Of a stretch of DNA of 64,000 nt, positions 1 through 11,294 are shown one piece after another. This DNA comes from Mycoemilia scoparia (taxonomy: Eukaryota; Kickxellomycota; Kickxellomycetes; Kickxellales; Kickxellaceae): assembly GCA_027575805.1 (NCBI GenBank), contig JANBPU010000063.1, positions 17,203-81,202 of the forward strand. Reading direction: 5' to 3'. Each line of letters starts with the position of its first letter. The stretch's first letter is position 1. Below the pieces are notes generated by a model that was not told the DNA's origin, searched no databases, and saw only the letters and a list, made by a program, of their open reading frames with translations. Position numbers and translations under genes: made by a program.

Positions 1-1332
1 AAGGAGAATCCAGGGTGTGTGGGTGATACCACCCTGAGAGCCTAGAGAGATCGAAATACGGTAAGTGGGATCCTCCCACGTAGGCAGCGAGATATGCTTC
101 CAGTTTTCACGGCCCTTCTTCCACGCCTTGAACATTTTTGCAATACAAGCACCTACATGCTTACCCATGCTGTCAGCCTTACCGGCCAACTTCTGTCCAG
201 GAATGTTAGTACAGTCGCCAGCAGAGAAGATGTTAGGGAAGTCGGGGTGGGCAATCTGTAGGGTTGGGCGGACCTTTATTTCACCAGTCTGTGGATTGAT
301 TATCCTTTCAACCTGGTTTGGAACGAGAGAAAACATGAACTCAGACCTGGTCTGAATTCCACTGCACAAAAACTGCAAATCTGAGAAGATTTCCCTCCCA
401 CTGGTGGTTTTCATCCATCTAGGGTGGATTTCATAGGTAAGCGGATCATCTTCGGGTATTATGACTCGTTCATTTAGAATAATATTGACGCCCATTGACT
501 CGAGTTCCTTGTACAGCCTGTTCCAGAACTTTGCGTTACCTTCGCCGTTAAGCAAGTGGGCACATTTGTGTACGATTGTCACTTCTTTTTTGGGATATGC
601 TGCTGCGATTTCGCCAGCCATTTCAACTCCAGTCGCTCCACCGCCAATTACAAGGATCGAATCGGCTTCTTTGACCTTGCGGGCAAAGTCGAACTGCTCG
701 CTCATACCTACAAGTGAGCTGGGAGTGTCCATTTTGGAGGGTTTAGGATATTCAGAACCAGTGGCTACACACAAGACATCGTAGGGGAAGACCCGACCAT
801 CGGTAAGCACAACCTGCTCAGGCAACACGGCACCGACTGATCCTTGAATAACCCTGTTTTTGGGCTTGTTGAAAATGTGATCATAGGGCAACCACAGCCA
901 TGGGATAATTTGCGGGTAAGCAACGGCCCGAAGCGCCGCGGGATTATAATAATATTTATCTCGCTTTTCGATCACTGTGATTTGGAGCTGACGCGAAGTG
1001 CACTGGCGCTCTAGTTCCTTGGCAGCATGGATGCCACCAAAAGAGCCGCCAATAATGACGACACGGAATATGGAGTTACGGTTGTTGCTGAAGGGAGATA
1101 GACTGGCCAAGTCTGAGAGCGTAAAGCTGGGATTACTTTGGTCTATATTGGCAAACTTTGCACCTGAAGTGCCGATGCTGTCCTTGTTAGATGACTGACG
1201 GTTATGCGAATAGGTTCCGCCGTTGCGACTTTTAATGGCAGCTGTTGCTGCTGCTGCGGTAGCAGCTACTGATGAGGAGCCGCCACTGTTGCTTCCTTTG
1301 GTAAGGTTCGACATGTTGGATAGCAGAGACAT
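1..1332 (-). CDS. AIF/FSP1-like FAD-dependent NAD(P)H oxidoreductase, partial
   Basis: One open frame runs from ATG at 1332 to the window edge, giving 444 residues without the C-terminus. An in-frame stop at 1363-1365 supports this start. About 80 Ser/Ala/Asn-rich residues come first. A Rossmann FAD site follows (VVIIGGSFGG, residues about 91-100), then the NAD(P)H site (VIGGGATGVEMAGEIA, about 228-243) and a second FAD contact (FSAGDC, about 370). This order is that of the AIFM2/FSP1 and type II NADH dehydrogenase group, which passes electrons from NAD(P)H to a quinone at a membrane. The AATGSEYP-type spacing and the overall read favour the AIF-like branch over NDH-2. No myristoylation signal (MG) is present, unlike animal FSP1; whether the N-terminal extension targets the protein is unknown. 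Family assignment is firm; the exact substrate is inferred. Confidence 0.9.
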   Translation of the reverse strand, partial: MSLLSNMSNLTKGSNSGGSSSVAATAAAATAAIKSRNGGTYSHNRQSSNKDSIGTSGAKFANIDQSNPSFTLSDLASLSPFSNNRNSIFRVVIIGGSFGGIHAAKELERQCTSRQLQITVIEKRDKYYYNPAALRAVAYPQIIPWLWLPYDHIFNKPKNRVIQGSVGAVLPEQVVLTDGRVFPYDVLCVATGSEYPKPSKMDTPSSLVGMSEQFDFARKVKEADSILVIGGGATGVEMAGEIAAAYPKKEVTIVHKCAHLLNGEGNAKFWNRLYKELESMGVNIILNERVIIPEDDPLTYEIHPRWMKTTSGREIFSDLQFLCSGIQTRSEFMFSLVPNQVERIINPQTGEIKVRPTLQIAHPDFPNIFSAGDCTNIPGQKLAGKADSMGKHVGACIAKMFKAWKKGRENWKHISLPTWEDPTYRISISLGSQGGITHTPWILL

Positions 1333-4300
1333 GGCAAGAATACAATGCGATGCCAGTGCTTCTTAAGATGGAATAATGTTTGGGTGCAAAGACGAAGTTT
1401 TTGGAGGATGGCGGACAATGCCGATAGATAAAAACAGCTGGTAATAATAAATGAAGATGTCAAAGCTGTAGATAGTTATATAGAAGCTTTTAGGGAAATG
1501 TAAATGTTGGACAATTGCTTGACTGATTTCAAACCGGAGATAAAGCAATGGTTTATATACTACAGGGCGAAAAGTGGCTCTGGCTCTAACCATATGGCAG
1601 TGGCGGCCACTTGGGAGTGGCTGTAGCTTGGAAAAGGAACTACAACAGGTACAACCAAATAAGGTGCGACAGAACAGGGTACGTCGTTAGGAATGTGGGA
1701 TGGCTGTTTTGGCCATTGGAGTTTGGCACTGAAAATATTTGGGCCCAGGTGGCTAAAATCACTAGTCAATGCACACATACTTCAGACACAAAAAACCGGG
1801 AGGGGGCGCTGGTGGGGATGTGATCATTGCAAGAAATTCTGGCAAGCCAGCTAAGCCAATCTTCAGCTAAGAAGGCTGCAATAACTTTGGGCATTTACAG
1901 GCTGTCAATTTCAGTATCAGAGGTATGTAATGGGCTTAAATGGTTGGTAAGTGAGACCTGACACAAGCTCGTTTCCTCCCACAATGACAAAGCTTGGCGA
2001 TGAGTTGGCTAAGGGGCATCTTGGTTGATCTCTATGGTGTAAAGCAGAAAAAATCACTGACACTGAGGCTATACGGAGCTTGGCCACTAAGCTTTTTCCT
2101 CTGTGTGCGAGTTTAAGGAATAGTTTAAACCACACACCACGCCCTCCCAATAAAATTTAATGATGTATTGAGCATTGAACATAGATCGGGGGTATCACGA
2201 ATCGGCATTTGAACCGACCAACTACAGCCACTTTATCACTCACAAGGGCTTCTCAGCTATTCGTAAGTGCCAGCATTGTGTTTGTGTTCAGATTTTTTAG
2301 AGGAACAAAGAATTCTTTATATCATTGTTTATAAGACGGGGAGTTTATGTAGCTCTCATAATACACTTGACCAATCGTCTGGCTATCCCTTGGCGTGACT
2401 TTGCCCATCCATCAACAGACTTGGTCATGCCCATCATATACGAAGGGGTAAGTTAAGCTGTTGAAAGATGGCAGGGGAATTTATTTTAAAAATCGGCCAA
2501 AAATTGAAAGCACCAAAGGGAAGAAGCAATCTTAACCTGTTTAAACAAAAACTTCAAAAAATTGAGAAAACCAATTAATGCATTCGAGAATATCAATAGC
2601 CCAGTTAAAAAGTCCATTGCTATCAGTACAAATGAAGCAAAACGAAGAAAATAAAGCCATAAAACAGCAGGTTGACTAGCTAAAACAAATTTCCTTCTTC
2701 AGATCAGGGTAAAAAGCCACCACTCGTTCTTTGGTATGCAAGGGTCTACTGCTATACCTGCATCAATACTGAATATGGATGTAAACCTGATTGCTCTAAT
2801 AGCAGCAAGTGCAACTAATTTCTACAAACCCAGAGGAGACACACAAATTCAATGTAAACAAAAAAGGATATCCCACGGATATAATAGAAAGGTTGACCAA
2901 GATTAATGTTGGCAGAAACTACCTTGCCACACAATACTACAATACACCAGCCAAGCCAAGATTTATTTGACAACCTGCAAAAGTAATTGAATCTAGTATG
3001 AACAACTATTAATATCAGATATCATCAAATAACGACTATAGTTCACCTGAAGAAAAAGATCCAACATAAAACCTGATCTCAGAATGTATTATTCCCACTA
3101 ATATATTGGCCAGCCCACCATACGCCTACTCTCTTTTTATAATGATTTGCAAATAGTTACCCCATTCTGCTACACTATCACTGTGAATAAATATTTCCAG
3201 TTCATCCTCTTTCCTTTTCTTCCTCTCACCCCACACTCTTTAATGACCAAAACCTGCATGTCCTTTTAGCAGCCACTTCTCTGTCTCGCCCCTGGCTGTA
3301 TTGCAGTGAATGATCTTCTCAAAGGCCACTAATTTATTGCCTGCATCACCCATTAACCAGGGCATCAGGAATACCATGCAAATTATATTGCAATTTGGGT
3401 GATATGTTGTGGTCTGTAATGGGGAGATGTGCCTAATTATAACAGCAAAAAGGCGCTTTTATAAAGTGGTGACGGAATGATCTACACCAATCACAGTAAT
3501 AAAACCAATGGCTCTGGTCTTTAAAAGGAGGCCACTTTTATTCAAATTGAAAGACTTGCAAGTGGAGAGGGACTTTCAGGTATGCAAGACAAAGAGCAAG
3601 CGAGCGAGAGAGATGTGCCAATGCCAAGATCGGGCAACAGCTCCAAGTGTTGTTTTCGTTGTTGGCCAAGCCACTATTCCAATAATTGAGAACTCCACTG
3701 AATTATTTCCCGTCTTTTAAAACCGTTGATGCTGCTGCTGCTGCTGCTGCTGCGAATGTGTATAACTACAAAACGGACAAGGATGTTGCTGATAGCCCCA
3801 CCAATATTTCTTTGACTAGTTGGGAGCTAGATAGATAGATAGTCTCCGGAAAGAGATGCTAAGCTAGTTTCAACAACCAAAATTTATTGCCAATATGACT
3901 TTTTATAGCACCGCAACAAAATACAATACGTCACGGTACAAGAATTTATCCAGAAAGCATATTCAGGTTAAACTAGTTGGACGAACGATGATAACCACCA
4001 GGACTACCATGGCAACTACTAATTACTATAATCAAGGCTAATAAAAGAGACAAAGAAAATAGAATCCAATTGCAGAGACTGAACAACAACACCTCTCGTG
4101 GAACAGAATATCATGCGGCGGTGGTGCAAAATTAGTGCTAACGTTAGGAAGGGGAGATTCAAAGTGGTCACAAACTGGTTATAATAATGATGATTATTAG
4201 GGCTCCAGATGCTTATCCAATCCTAATTGACACAAAAACAAGTTTAGAGTTGTCAATTGGAGGCCACAGTACCTACCCAATGGCTGGGCGACAGTTATTA

Positions 4301-4372
4301 CCTTTTGTGGGTAATAAAGAGAGAATATAAATAGAGTAATGCAATTAATGAAAGCTTGTACTACCATAATGA
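1333..4372. other. Intergenic stretch, no supported gene
   Basis: This 3 kb stretch separates the AIF-like gene from a small ORF at 4373. It holds a tRNA-like or SINE-like segment near 2190-2275 (listed separately), a CTG/GCT trinucleotide run near 3730-3752 and a GATA run near 3827-3842. Open frames here are short, mostly lack ATG starts and match no family I recognise. One ATG-started 70-codon frame (3508-3720) has no supporting feature. Confidence 0.5.
2188..2275 (-). other. tRNA-related or SINE-like segment (pol III box-like motifs)
   Basis: Read on the minus strand, GGTTCAAATGCC resembles a pol III B box. It sits in a T-arm-like hairpin whose five-pair stem is complete only with an 8-nt loop. 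About 30 nt upstream, TGAGTGATAAAGTGGC resembles an A box of class II tRNAs. Outer bases near 2195 and 2263 form six of seven acceptor-like pairs. There is no room for a normal anticodon arm, so this is not a functional tRNA. A decayed tRNA or a tRNA-derived SINE head is possible, but only one copy was seen. Confidence 0.25.
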
Positions 4373-4693
4373 ATGGATTTTAGACACTTTGCAAAGCCAG
4401 AACCTATGAGTGCCCCTAGGAGATGGAGATGTGGTAATCAGTCCATGAATAGCTATAATGGTGGTACGGATAGACTAACAGTACGACGGTATTCACAGCA
4501 AAATACTACCACATACATGCCATTACAATTACTTGGCAATTTGATAGATGGCGATCTGGAGGTCAAACTATCCAAAATATATTATATTCCTCGACCTACG
4601 GATAAACACCTGAGTATCTATTCAGGTTTAATGTCTGGTTCAAAGTCGTCAAGAAGCACAAATATACCTCCTGTGTATCAGATAGCTTTCTAA
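4373..4693 (+). CDS. Hypothetical 106-residue protein
   Basis: An ATG-initiated single-exon frame with mixed, non-repetitive composition (Arg- and Tyr-containing, no membrane segment, no cysteine pattern). A TATAAATA element lies at 4326-4333, about 40 bp upstream, which would leave only a very short leader. No family is recognised. Codon use is not clearly different from surrounding non-coding DNA, so it may be a chance ORF. Confidence 0.25.
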   Translation: MDFRHFAKPEPMSAPRRWRCGNQSMNSYNGGTDRLTVRRYSQQNTTTYMPLQLLGNLIDGDLEVKLSKIYYIPRPTDKHLSIYSGLMSGSKSSRSTNIPPVYQIAF

Positions 4694-5929
4694 ATAGTAC
4701 TTTCCTGGCCTATTACTAATCCACGATACAAGGCTTTATAGTACTACAAGTATTCTGTACATGTGCGTGTGATGGGGTAGATAGCTCTTGTGAGTTGGGA
4801 CCAGTGGCAAGCAAGAAGATATAGTCTTGGTGTCATTATGCAGCAACATCTATCAATATTGGTAGTAGTAGTAGTGATTTACAAGCAATGCTTTAGCTAT
4901 ATTCGTGTGTGCATGTTTCTGTTGTTACAACAAAGCCACTAATAATAATAATAATAATATTAATATTAATAGAAGGAGGGAATTTAAACAGGCTTTTGGG
5001 TCACTTACTTTAGTTCCATACCAAGTATAATGTTTTTCAAATGTCTTTTGTTTCAATGGGTTTGTGCAATCGTGGGTAATAATCATTGGTCACCAAAAGA
5101 TACCCTTCAAAAACTATCATCCTTATTGAACCCACTCTGGATTCTATTCTGCAAACTAATTAAGCCAACTTTCCGCTTTTAATTATGTTAAATAATCCAG
5201 TTTTAATAAGAATACTAACCTGTGGTTACATATAGGCGAATTAATTAACCAACTCAATTTCAGGTTTAAAATATAAATAATAATGCATGTCCGTATGTTT
5301 ATCTACCTAAGCCTCCAAATTAATTAGCCCAAGTCGTGCTCAACCGATAGCAAAATTTTGAGTGATATTGCAATATAAGCGATATAATTCCGAAGCAGCT
5401 AAACAGGTCAAATATATAAATAGTTTGGTGACAATGGTTGCTTTGGTCAATTGATTGCTTTGATGGATAAAATACTTGAAATGTAGTCTAATTCAATCCA
5501 AGGTAATTGATCCATAGACTTATTATTAATAGACTGATTACTCTTAAAAAGGAAAAACAAGATAGTTTCTTTCAAATGCCTTTTACATACTTCAGACAAA
5601 TCATATGTTTTTACCCAGGGCTCCTTTGGTCATTGGATAGTATTCAAAGGTTTATTCTGATACACTTGGAGGATATTGCACCACAAAATACTAATTTGAA
5701 AATAGTTGATGAGAATAAAATTTATTGAAAAATAGCCTCTAAAGATCAAAAGCAGTCTTTTAAGCCTGGATGCGAAAAAACTAAACCATGTCCAAAAATA
5801 ATGATGGTAGTAGGATCAGCTATGTAAATTGTGAATAGAAAGAGTTACAACAACATTTGTAAACTCTTCCTTAGTATCTTTACTCGAAATATTCCTCCAT
5901 TAACAAATTTTGGCTAAAGGTTTAAAAAT
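4694..5929. other. Intergenic stretch with a MITE fragment
   Basis: AT-rich DNA downstream of eIF2-alpha. A half copy of the MITE-A family lies at about 5079-5122 (ATCATTGGTCACCAAAAG followed by CCTTCAAAAA). A short TAA/ATT run occurs near 4941-4970. No coding exon was identified. Confidence 0.5.
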
Positions 5930-7065
5930 TTAGAAATCAGCATCCATGTCACTTTCGTCGTCACCAGAAACTTCGGCGTTCTCCTTTTCGGCCTGAGCCA
6001 TCTTCTCTGCCAATTCCTTGTCATCAGTCTCGCTGACAGCTTTAGGCTTCATCTTCATGACAAATATACCACCATTATTAACGATCGCCTCTTCGATAGC
6101 CTGGGTAGCCTGGGTAACGGCATCAATACCCTTTTGCTTTTCTAAGCAAGTAGTAGTGACAACAAAGAGCGGGGGAGAAATAAGCCTGACCTTGATATCA
6201 ATTTCTTTTGTCGAGAATTTGAGACCAGCTCTGATGGCAGTCTTGATAGCCTCAATTCCGTCATAAGTATAGTTGGTGATTTCAATATCTGAACGAATCT
6301 TTACTGGCTGAGGAGTCAAACGACGTCCAATGTGCTTGAGAAGCTCGGCCTTGACAACAGGGTCGATATCAAAGCCTTTGAGAACTGTGTCAGGCTCAGT
6401 AACAGCAATCTTGAATGCATCATAGGCATGGCCATATTTGTCGTAAAGGTCCCAGACAAATCCTTCATAGAGTTGTTCGAGATCTGCGTCAGTGTTTGCG
6501 GCAACATTCCTCAAAATGCTGTGAACCTAATAGCGCAATAAACATTATAATTATCATTGGTTGATTGATTAAAGGGGTTTATGATAGAAGAGGGTGTATA
6601 TAGTGATTAGTGAGCGCGCTCTATGCTAATGCTAGGTCAATAATGTGGTATGCTAGCATATTATATTCTATCGGCCTAGCTGCCAACATTATTAAGGAAA
6701 GCATTGCCTTCAAACATTTATAAATACAAATGAGCTAATATACTTACAGTTCTTGATTTTTCAAACTTCTCAGTACACTTTGTTCTATCCTCCTCAGTGA
6801 CATTCTTTTTCGACAAATCAATATAGCCCTTCTCTTCGTCAACACGAAGTACCAAGGCAACATCGCGTCTTCCCACTCGAACCATTTTCTGAATCGAGCG
6901 AATGCGACGACGTGACAATTCGGACGAAAGGATCATTCCGGAGATTTCATTATACTCCTCAAGTACAACATATGCGCCAATCTCTGAAATTTGGGTAACC
7001 TTGACCATTACCACATCATCGGGCTTGGGGAACTTGTTGCGGTAGAATCGGAAATTTTGTGTCAT
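5930..7065 (-). CDS. SUI2: Translation initiation factor eIF2 subunit alpha
   Basis: Two exons: 7065-6748 and 6526-5930. The intron has GTAAGT and TTAG ends and falls in phase 0. The 304-residue product matches the usual length of the family. The N-terminal S1/OB domain contains [13 protein letters not shown] with the regulatory serine at residue 51, the site phosphorylated by Gcn2-type kinases. The helical domain (about 90-180) and the alpha-beta C-terminal domain ([16 protein letters not shown] onward) follow, and the tail is acidic ([10 protein letters not shown]). The protein is the regulatory subunit of the eIF2 complex that delivers initiator tRNA to the 40S ribosome. The ATG gives the family N-terminus (FRFYRNKFP). 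It lies downstream of RIO1 on the same strand. Confidence 0.97.
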
Positions 7066-7275
7066 TTCAAAGCAATACTATTGTATAATGATTATATGTA
7101 TATGTAGTAAATTGGGAGGTAGATTGGTAAGTAAAATTCACAAATCCTTTGACCTAGAAAATTATTTCTTGCTTTTAAGATAATTGGCGTGTATAACCAA
7201 TATTAAAACACAAAGGATAAAAGTAGATAAACAGGGATAATTATGGAGAGAAAGTGTTGTGAGTATTAGTAAAGC

Positions 7276-7386
7276 ATGAAGGTCGTCAAAAAGAAACCTT
7301 CTAATGTACGTGTGTATAGTTTTTTAGTGGCTGTGCCGATATTATACTTTATGGCGACTATAACAAGCGTCTTAAAGTTCAAATAA
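7276..7386 (+). CDS. Possible 36-residue single-pass membrane microprotein
   Basis: A short ATG frame starts 210 bp from the eIF2-alpha ATG and runs away from it. The product has a strongly basic N-terminus (MKVVKKKPSNVR), one hydrophobic segment of about 19 residues (roughly 15-33) and a basic end (LKFK). That is the layout of tiny tail- or signal-anchored organelle proteins. No family is recognised and an ORF this short can occur by chance. A GTACGT inside it could also act as a splice donor. Confidence 0.25.
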   Translation: MKVVKKKPSNVRVYSFLVAVPILYFMATITSVLKFK

Positions 7387-7947
7387 TCCCTGTTGATTGA
7401 GTGTAGCAGTAAGTTTAGTCAACACCAATCCAAAAAAATCTTGTCAGTATTACGAAGAAGGGGTATCTGAAGGGAAGAATTATATAGATTGATTTCGATC
7501 CTCAAGCATCACTGGTCTATCAATGGCTCTAAAAAAGTTAATGACCAATTTGTGCTTTTTCTAGCCCCTAACTAGTCTTCCACACTTATTCACTCACCCG
7601 TTTAGCTCACTCAACTCCATCTACAATGCCTTCCACAAAACAGGCACTATAGGAATTTGTTGATAAAATTATTTATTGTTAATTGTGTGATTTGATCCAT
7701 CTATACAGCCTTGTTAAATTTAAGCTTTGGTAATAGCATTACTTGTGTTTAAACTTGAACACAACTTTATTTACAATTCCAAAAGGTATGTCACTATTGA
7801 AATTGTATATATATATATATAATTTATTGACAAAGGATTGTGCAACAGATTCGATCAATTACAAGTCTTTTCAAAATAAAACAAAAAACAATACATCTTG
7901 ATTTTAAAAGACTTTAATGGTTATAACCGATATCATAGATGTAGAGT
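7387..7947. other. Intergenic stretch downstream of RIO1
   Basis: AT-rich, with a short TA run near 7807-7822. It probably holds the RIO1 3' untranslated region. No further feature is seen. Confidence 0.5.
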
Positions 7948-9788
7948 TTACTTTTTGGATTTCTTGCCGCTTGTAGCCTTTTCCTTTCTCTTCTTGACTG
8001 CCTTGGGCATCTTGGTTTTCCTCTTTTCGCGCTTGGCTTCTTTCACAGCTTGTTTACGTTCCTTCTTGGCCTTTCTGTCTTCAAACCTTTTGCCCTTGGG
8101 TGCATGGTCCTTTTCAGCAAATGAAGACTCTGATTCACTATTTGAGTCGCCATCGCTATCATCATCCTCAGCAGAGTTGTCAGGACCAGAATCAGAGTCG
8201 AAGTCGGAATCGTCCTCATCATCGTCATCACTGTAGTCTCCGTTTTGGGCTGTATTTTTGTCAGCATCAGATTTGATTCTAAGCCCAATCATTCTAGTAT
8301 ACAAAATATCTTCATCTTCGCCACGAGTGAGCTTATCAGCATCTCTCTCATAATCAATGACTTCGTCAAGAGAACGTGGAATGTATGACTGCCGGAAGAC
8401 CTGGTCATCAATTTTCTGCTTCTCAAGCTCTTCGGGCGAAAGCGCTATAAGGTTTTTATTGATCTATAAAAACAACATCAGAAGATATGCCAATTAGATA
8501 CATGCAAACAGCTTGACCATCGTAAGAGCTATAAATCAATAGGAGGTGCATGGCTTACCTTTTCTAGCTCAGCATCAATTTCATCTGTCGAAGTTCCAGT
8601 GTTAGGATCAGTAATAAAGTCAAACAGTTGCCTTAAACTCATGACCTGGACCTCGCGACGACGGAAATATTCCGTCACATTGTTACAATCGTGGCGCAAA
8701 AAGTCCAGGGCATATGGGTGATCATGTTCGACCGACTGTGACACATCAATAATATAAAGCACCCCAGAATGGTATAGAATATTGTATTCACTCAAATCCG
8801 CATGGACCAAATGACAAACCTGATACATGACACGCATGTCACGAACCAGCTGCCAATACAATTTACCGAACTTTTGCATAGAGATTTGGGCATCCTTTAG
8901 TCTAGGATAGGCCCATCCATCTTGGCTGCCAAGGAATCTCATAACCAAAACATGTTGGCGCAATACCAGTGGCTCGGGACATGGTATTCCAGCCGAGTGT
9001 AGGCGCTTCAGGTTTCGCAGTTCTTTTTCAGCCCACAACCTAACCATTTTTCGTGGATTGTGACGAGAATATCCGTGACGGAATCGATATTCACCCGATA
9101 CATAGCGGTCACGATCTTTGAAAATCAGGATAGACGTTTTGTAGATTTTGATGGCTCGGTGTTCGCCGTCTTCGGTAACTGCGTGATAAACATTGGCTTC
9201 CTTTCCAGTACTGATACAGCCGTTTACTTCGTATATGGTTCCTTGGTTAAGCATTTTTAGAAGGATCATTCGGGTTCTGGGATCCAATACTTGTTCGGTG
9301 GTGGCGCGGTCAGACTTGTCTTTTTGTGGAGTACTGGAGTTTCCTTGAGCCTTTTTGCTACTCATTTTGATATCATTTACTACTGATGTTGGAACATTCA
9401 TTTTTGATCCATCGTCCAAATGGATACGGCTGGCGTATTTGTTGAGCTCTGCTAATTTTCCTCCTATCTTTTTGGTCTTGGCTGCTGCTATTACAGCACC
9501 GCTGCTCGTCGTTGCATCTGTGCTAGCCCCAGCTGTCGTTGTGGTTGAGCCAGCTTTTGTTGCATGGGCCATGGCTTGCCGTGCTTGCTCACGCATTTGG
9601 TTGAATTTTTTGGTGATATCTCCTGAAGCTTCATCCCAACCATCGTCATAGCCAACCATATCTTCTGACTCCATATAGTATTCATCAGAACAGTCACTTT
9701 CGACATATTCGTCCTCTACTGGCCTGTCAACTATGGCTTCACTTTTTGTTACTAGTGTTGTTGACTCTTGTGAATTTGGGTTAGACAT
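7948..9788 (-). CDS. RIO1: Atypical serine kinase/ATPase RIO1
   Basis: Two exons: 9788-8559 and 8463-7948, phase 0, with GTAAGC and TTATAG ends. The protein has 581 residues. An acidic Ser/Thr-rich N-terminus precedes the RIO domain (about 180-400). Hallmarks of RIO1 rather than RIO2 or RIO3 are the nucleotide loop [14 protein letters not shown] (about 188), the catalytic loop [12 protein letters not shown] (about 328), the metal-binding [11 protein letters not shown] (about 347) and [12 protein letters not shown]. The C-terminus is a run of Asp/Ser then Lys/Arg ([15 protein letters not shown]), as in other RIO1 tails. RIO1 acts in late cytoplasmic 40S maturation, helping release trans-acting factors and process 20S pre-rRNA. 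It is somewhat longer than the yeast protein, mostly in its ends. Confidence 0.96.
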
Positions 9789-10080
9789 TGTATTTTATAG
9801 AGTTTAATTTATTAGCTCCCAGAGCCTTTTTGTACTTGAATTATAAGTCGTATGTAAAAAATATAATAAAGCAATAACCGTATAAGTCAAGGGCCAAGAC
9901 AAAATTTTATTTTGATCAGGGTTGTATTTGTGATTGATTTAATAGAGGCAATTGATTATGACTAAAATCACAAAGCATTAAATAAAAATGGACCCCTAAA
10001 AATGGTTAATAAAAACTATATAGTATATGTTAGACCATGAATCATTTGGGCCAAGATTCAATGATCCCAAACCATTTCTA

Positions 10081-10203
10081 ATATGGGTAATAATTTTTGA
10101 AAGGTACCTTTTGGTGTTTAATGGTTATAGGGGCAATCACAGCTAAATGAGTGATCACAGGCTATTAGCAAATGGTCACACTTCAAAAATAACCATCCAT
10201 ATG
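10081..10203. mobile_element. MITE-A copy 1
   Basis: An inverted-repeat element of about 123 bp starting ATATGGGTAATAATTTTTGA and ending with the near complement (CTTCAAAAATAACC...CATAT). The centre reads AGGGGCAATCACAGC and AAATGAGTGATCACAG. It shares ends and centre with the other MITE-A copies in the window and has no coding capacity. Confidence 0.8.
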
Positions 10204-10319
10204 TATCATAGTCTTTGAAGGGTGAATTTTGGTGACCGGTAATTATAGAGGCAATCCCAGCCTAATGGATGTCCAGTTTTACTAGTAAACTTTCGCCCTT
10301 CAAAAATTATTACCCATAT
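10201..10319. mobile_element. MITE-A copy 2, abutting copy 1
   Basis: Begins where copy 1 ends and shares the terminal repeats (TTTGAAGGGTGA and CGCCCTTCAAAAATTATTAC). Its centre contains GTCCAGTTTTACTAGTAAAC, which marks a subfamily also seen at 32324-32446. Confidence 0.75.
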
Positions 10320-10322
10320 TGC

Positions 10323-10470
10323 AGAGTCTCCCTTAGAAGTATATTGGAATAATCCCTCCAATGCTCCCCAAATATAAGAGTTATGGGCTAAACTTTCAGG
10401 AATGTAGGAGGACACAAGATTGTTTCCTTTTGATGAAGAGCCTGTCAAATCACACCTTGCCCCCTACTCT
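10323..10470. mobile_element. MITE-B copy, degraded
   Basis: Resembles the element at 15911-16045 along most of its length: AATAATC.CTCCAAT.CT, GGGC.A, TTTCAGGAATGT and TTTTGA.G.AGAGCCTG match in order. Its own terminal inverted repeat is eroded. Confidence 0.55.
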
Positions 10471-11294
10471 CATTCTTCCCTTGGCCAATGTTTGTTATGA
10501 TTAAGTTGTACAAATTTCCAAGATCATTTTTCGAATTTATGATATAGCTTACCAGGGCCCACCTACAGACATTGTATGGCTGATTAGTAGTAGAACTTGG
10601 TCTTATAGCGAGCTCTGTCAAGAATCTCTATAGGAGAAAAACAGGATACAGAGGAGGAGGAGGGCCGTTTGGCAATCGGCCAAAGGCGAGGGAAAAATTA
10701 GTTTTCATTTAGTGTCTGACAATTCAGGTTTCAAAGCACCAGACGGAAAAAAGATGTGGCAACCAATGTGACACACACTCACTACTCTCAATAACAATAT
10801 TGCTATACTTGTAAAAGTCGTTGCTTTTCTAGGCCCATGCACAAGCGCCTGATAAGAGAAAGCGAGGCAGGGCTGACCCATATTTGCAGATTTAATGTAT
10901 TAGGCTTCACATAAAAAGACTGACATTGTCATCTTAGCACCAGGGCCATCACGCGCCAAGAAATTGTTGTCCGTGCTCTTGCTCTTCTGTTAAAGTGGAA
11001 CTCTAAACAATACTAATATCAAACCAAGGATTGTCTTTGAAAGGCCGACAGCAAAGGATCATCTGGTCTCTCTGCACATGGCTCGCAATTAAGGTGGTAG
11101 ATGGCTCTGTATACAATTTCTACTTCCCTGATTTTTGGTGTACCCCCGTTATTTAATTGACCTACCTCATGGCATTTTGACACAACCGCTTCTTTTCTCT
11201 TCCTTTCTTCCACACTCTCCTTTTCTATTCTGTATTATTATTAACTTAATCCTATTCCTAAGACACCACCGTAGCTATTCACAACTAATACTTG

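Larger units (their letters stand above)
9789..11294. other. Divergent intergenic region with MITE copies
   Basis: Lies between RIO1 (leaving to the left) and the C1-Pex24 gene (leaving to the right), so it should carry both promoters. Two MITE-A copies abut at 10081-10319 and a MITE-B copy follows at about 10323-10470. A pyrimidine-rich run before the C1 exon (11190-11260) is a likely leader. No other gene was found. Confidence 0.55.
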
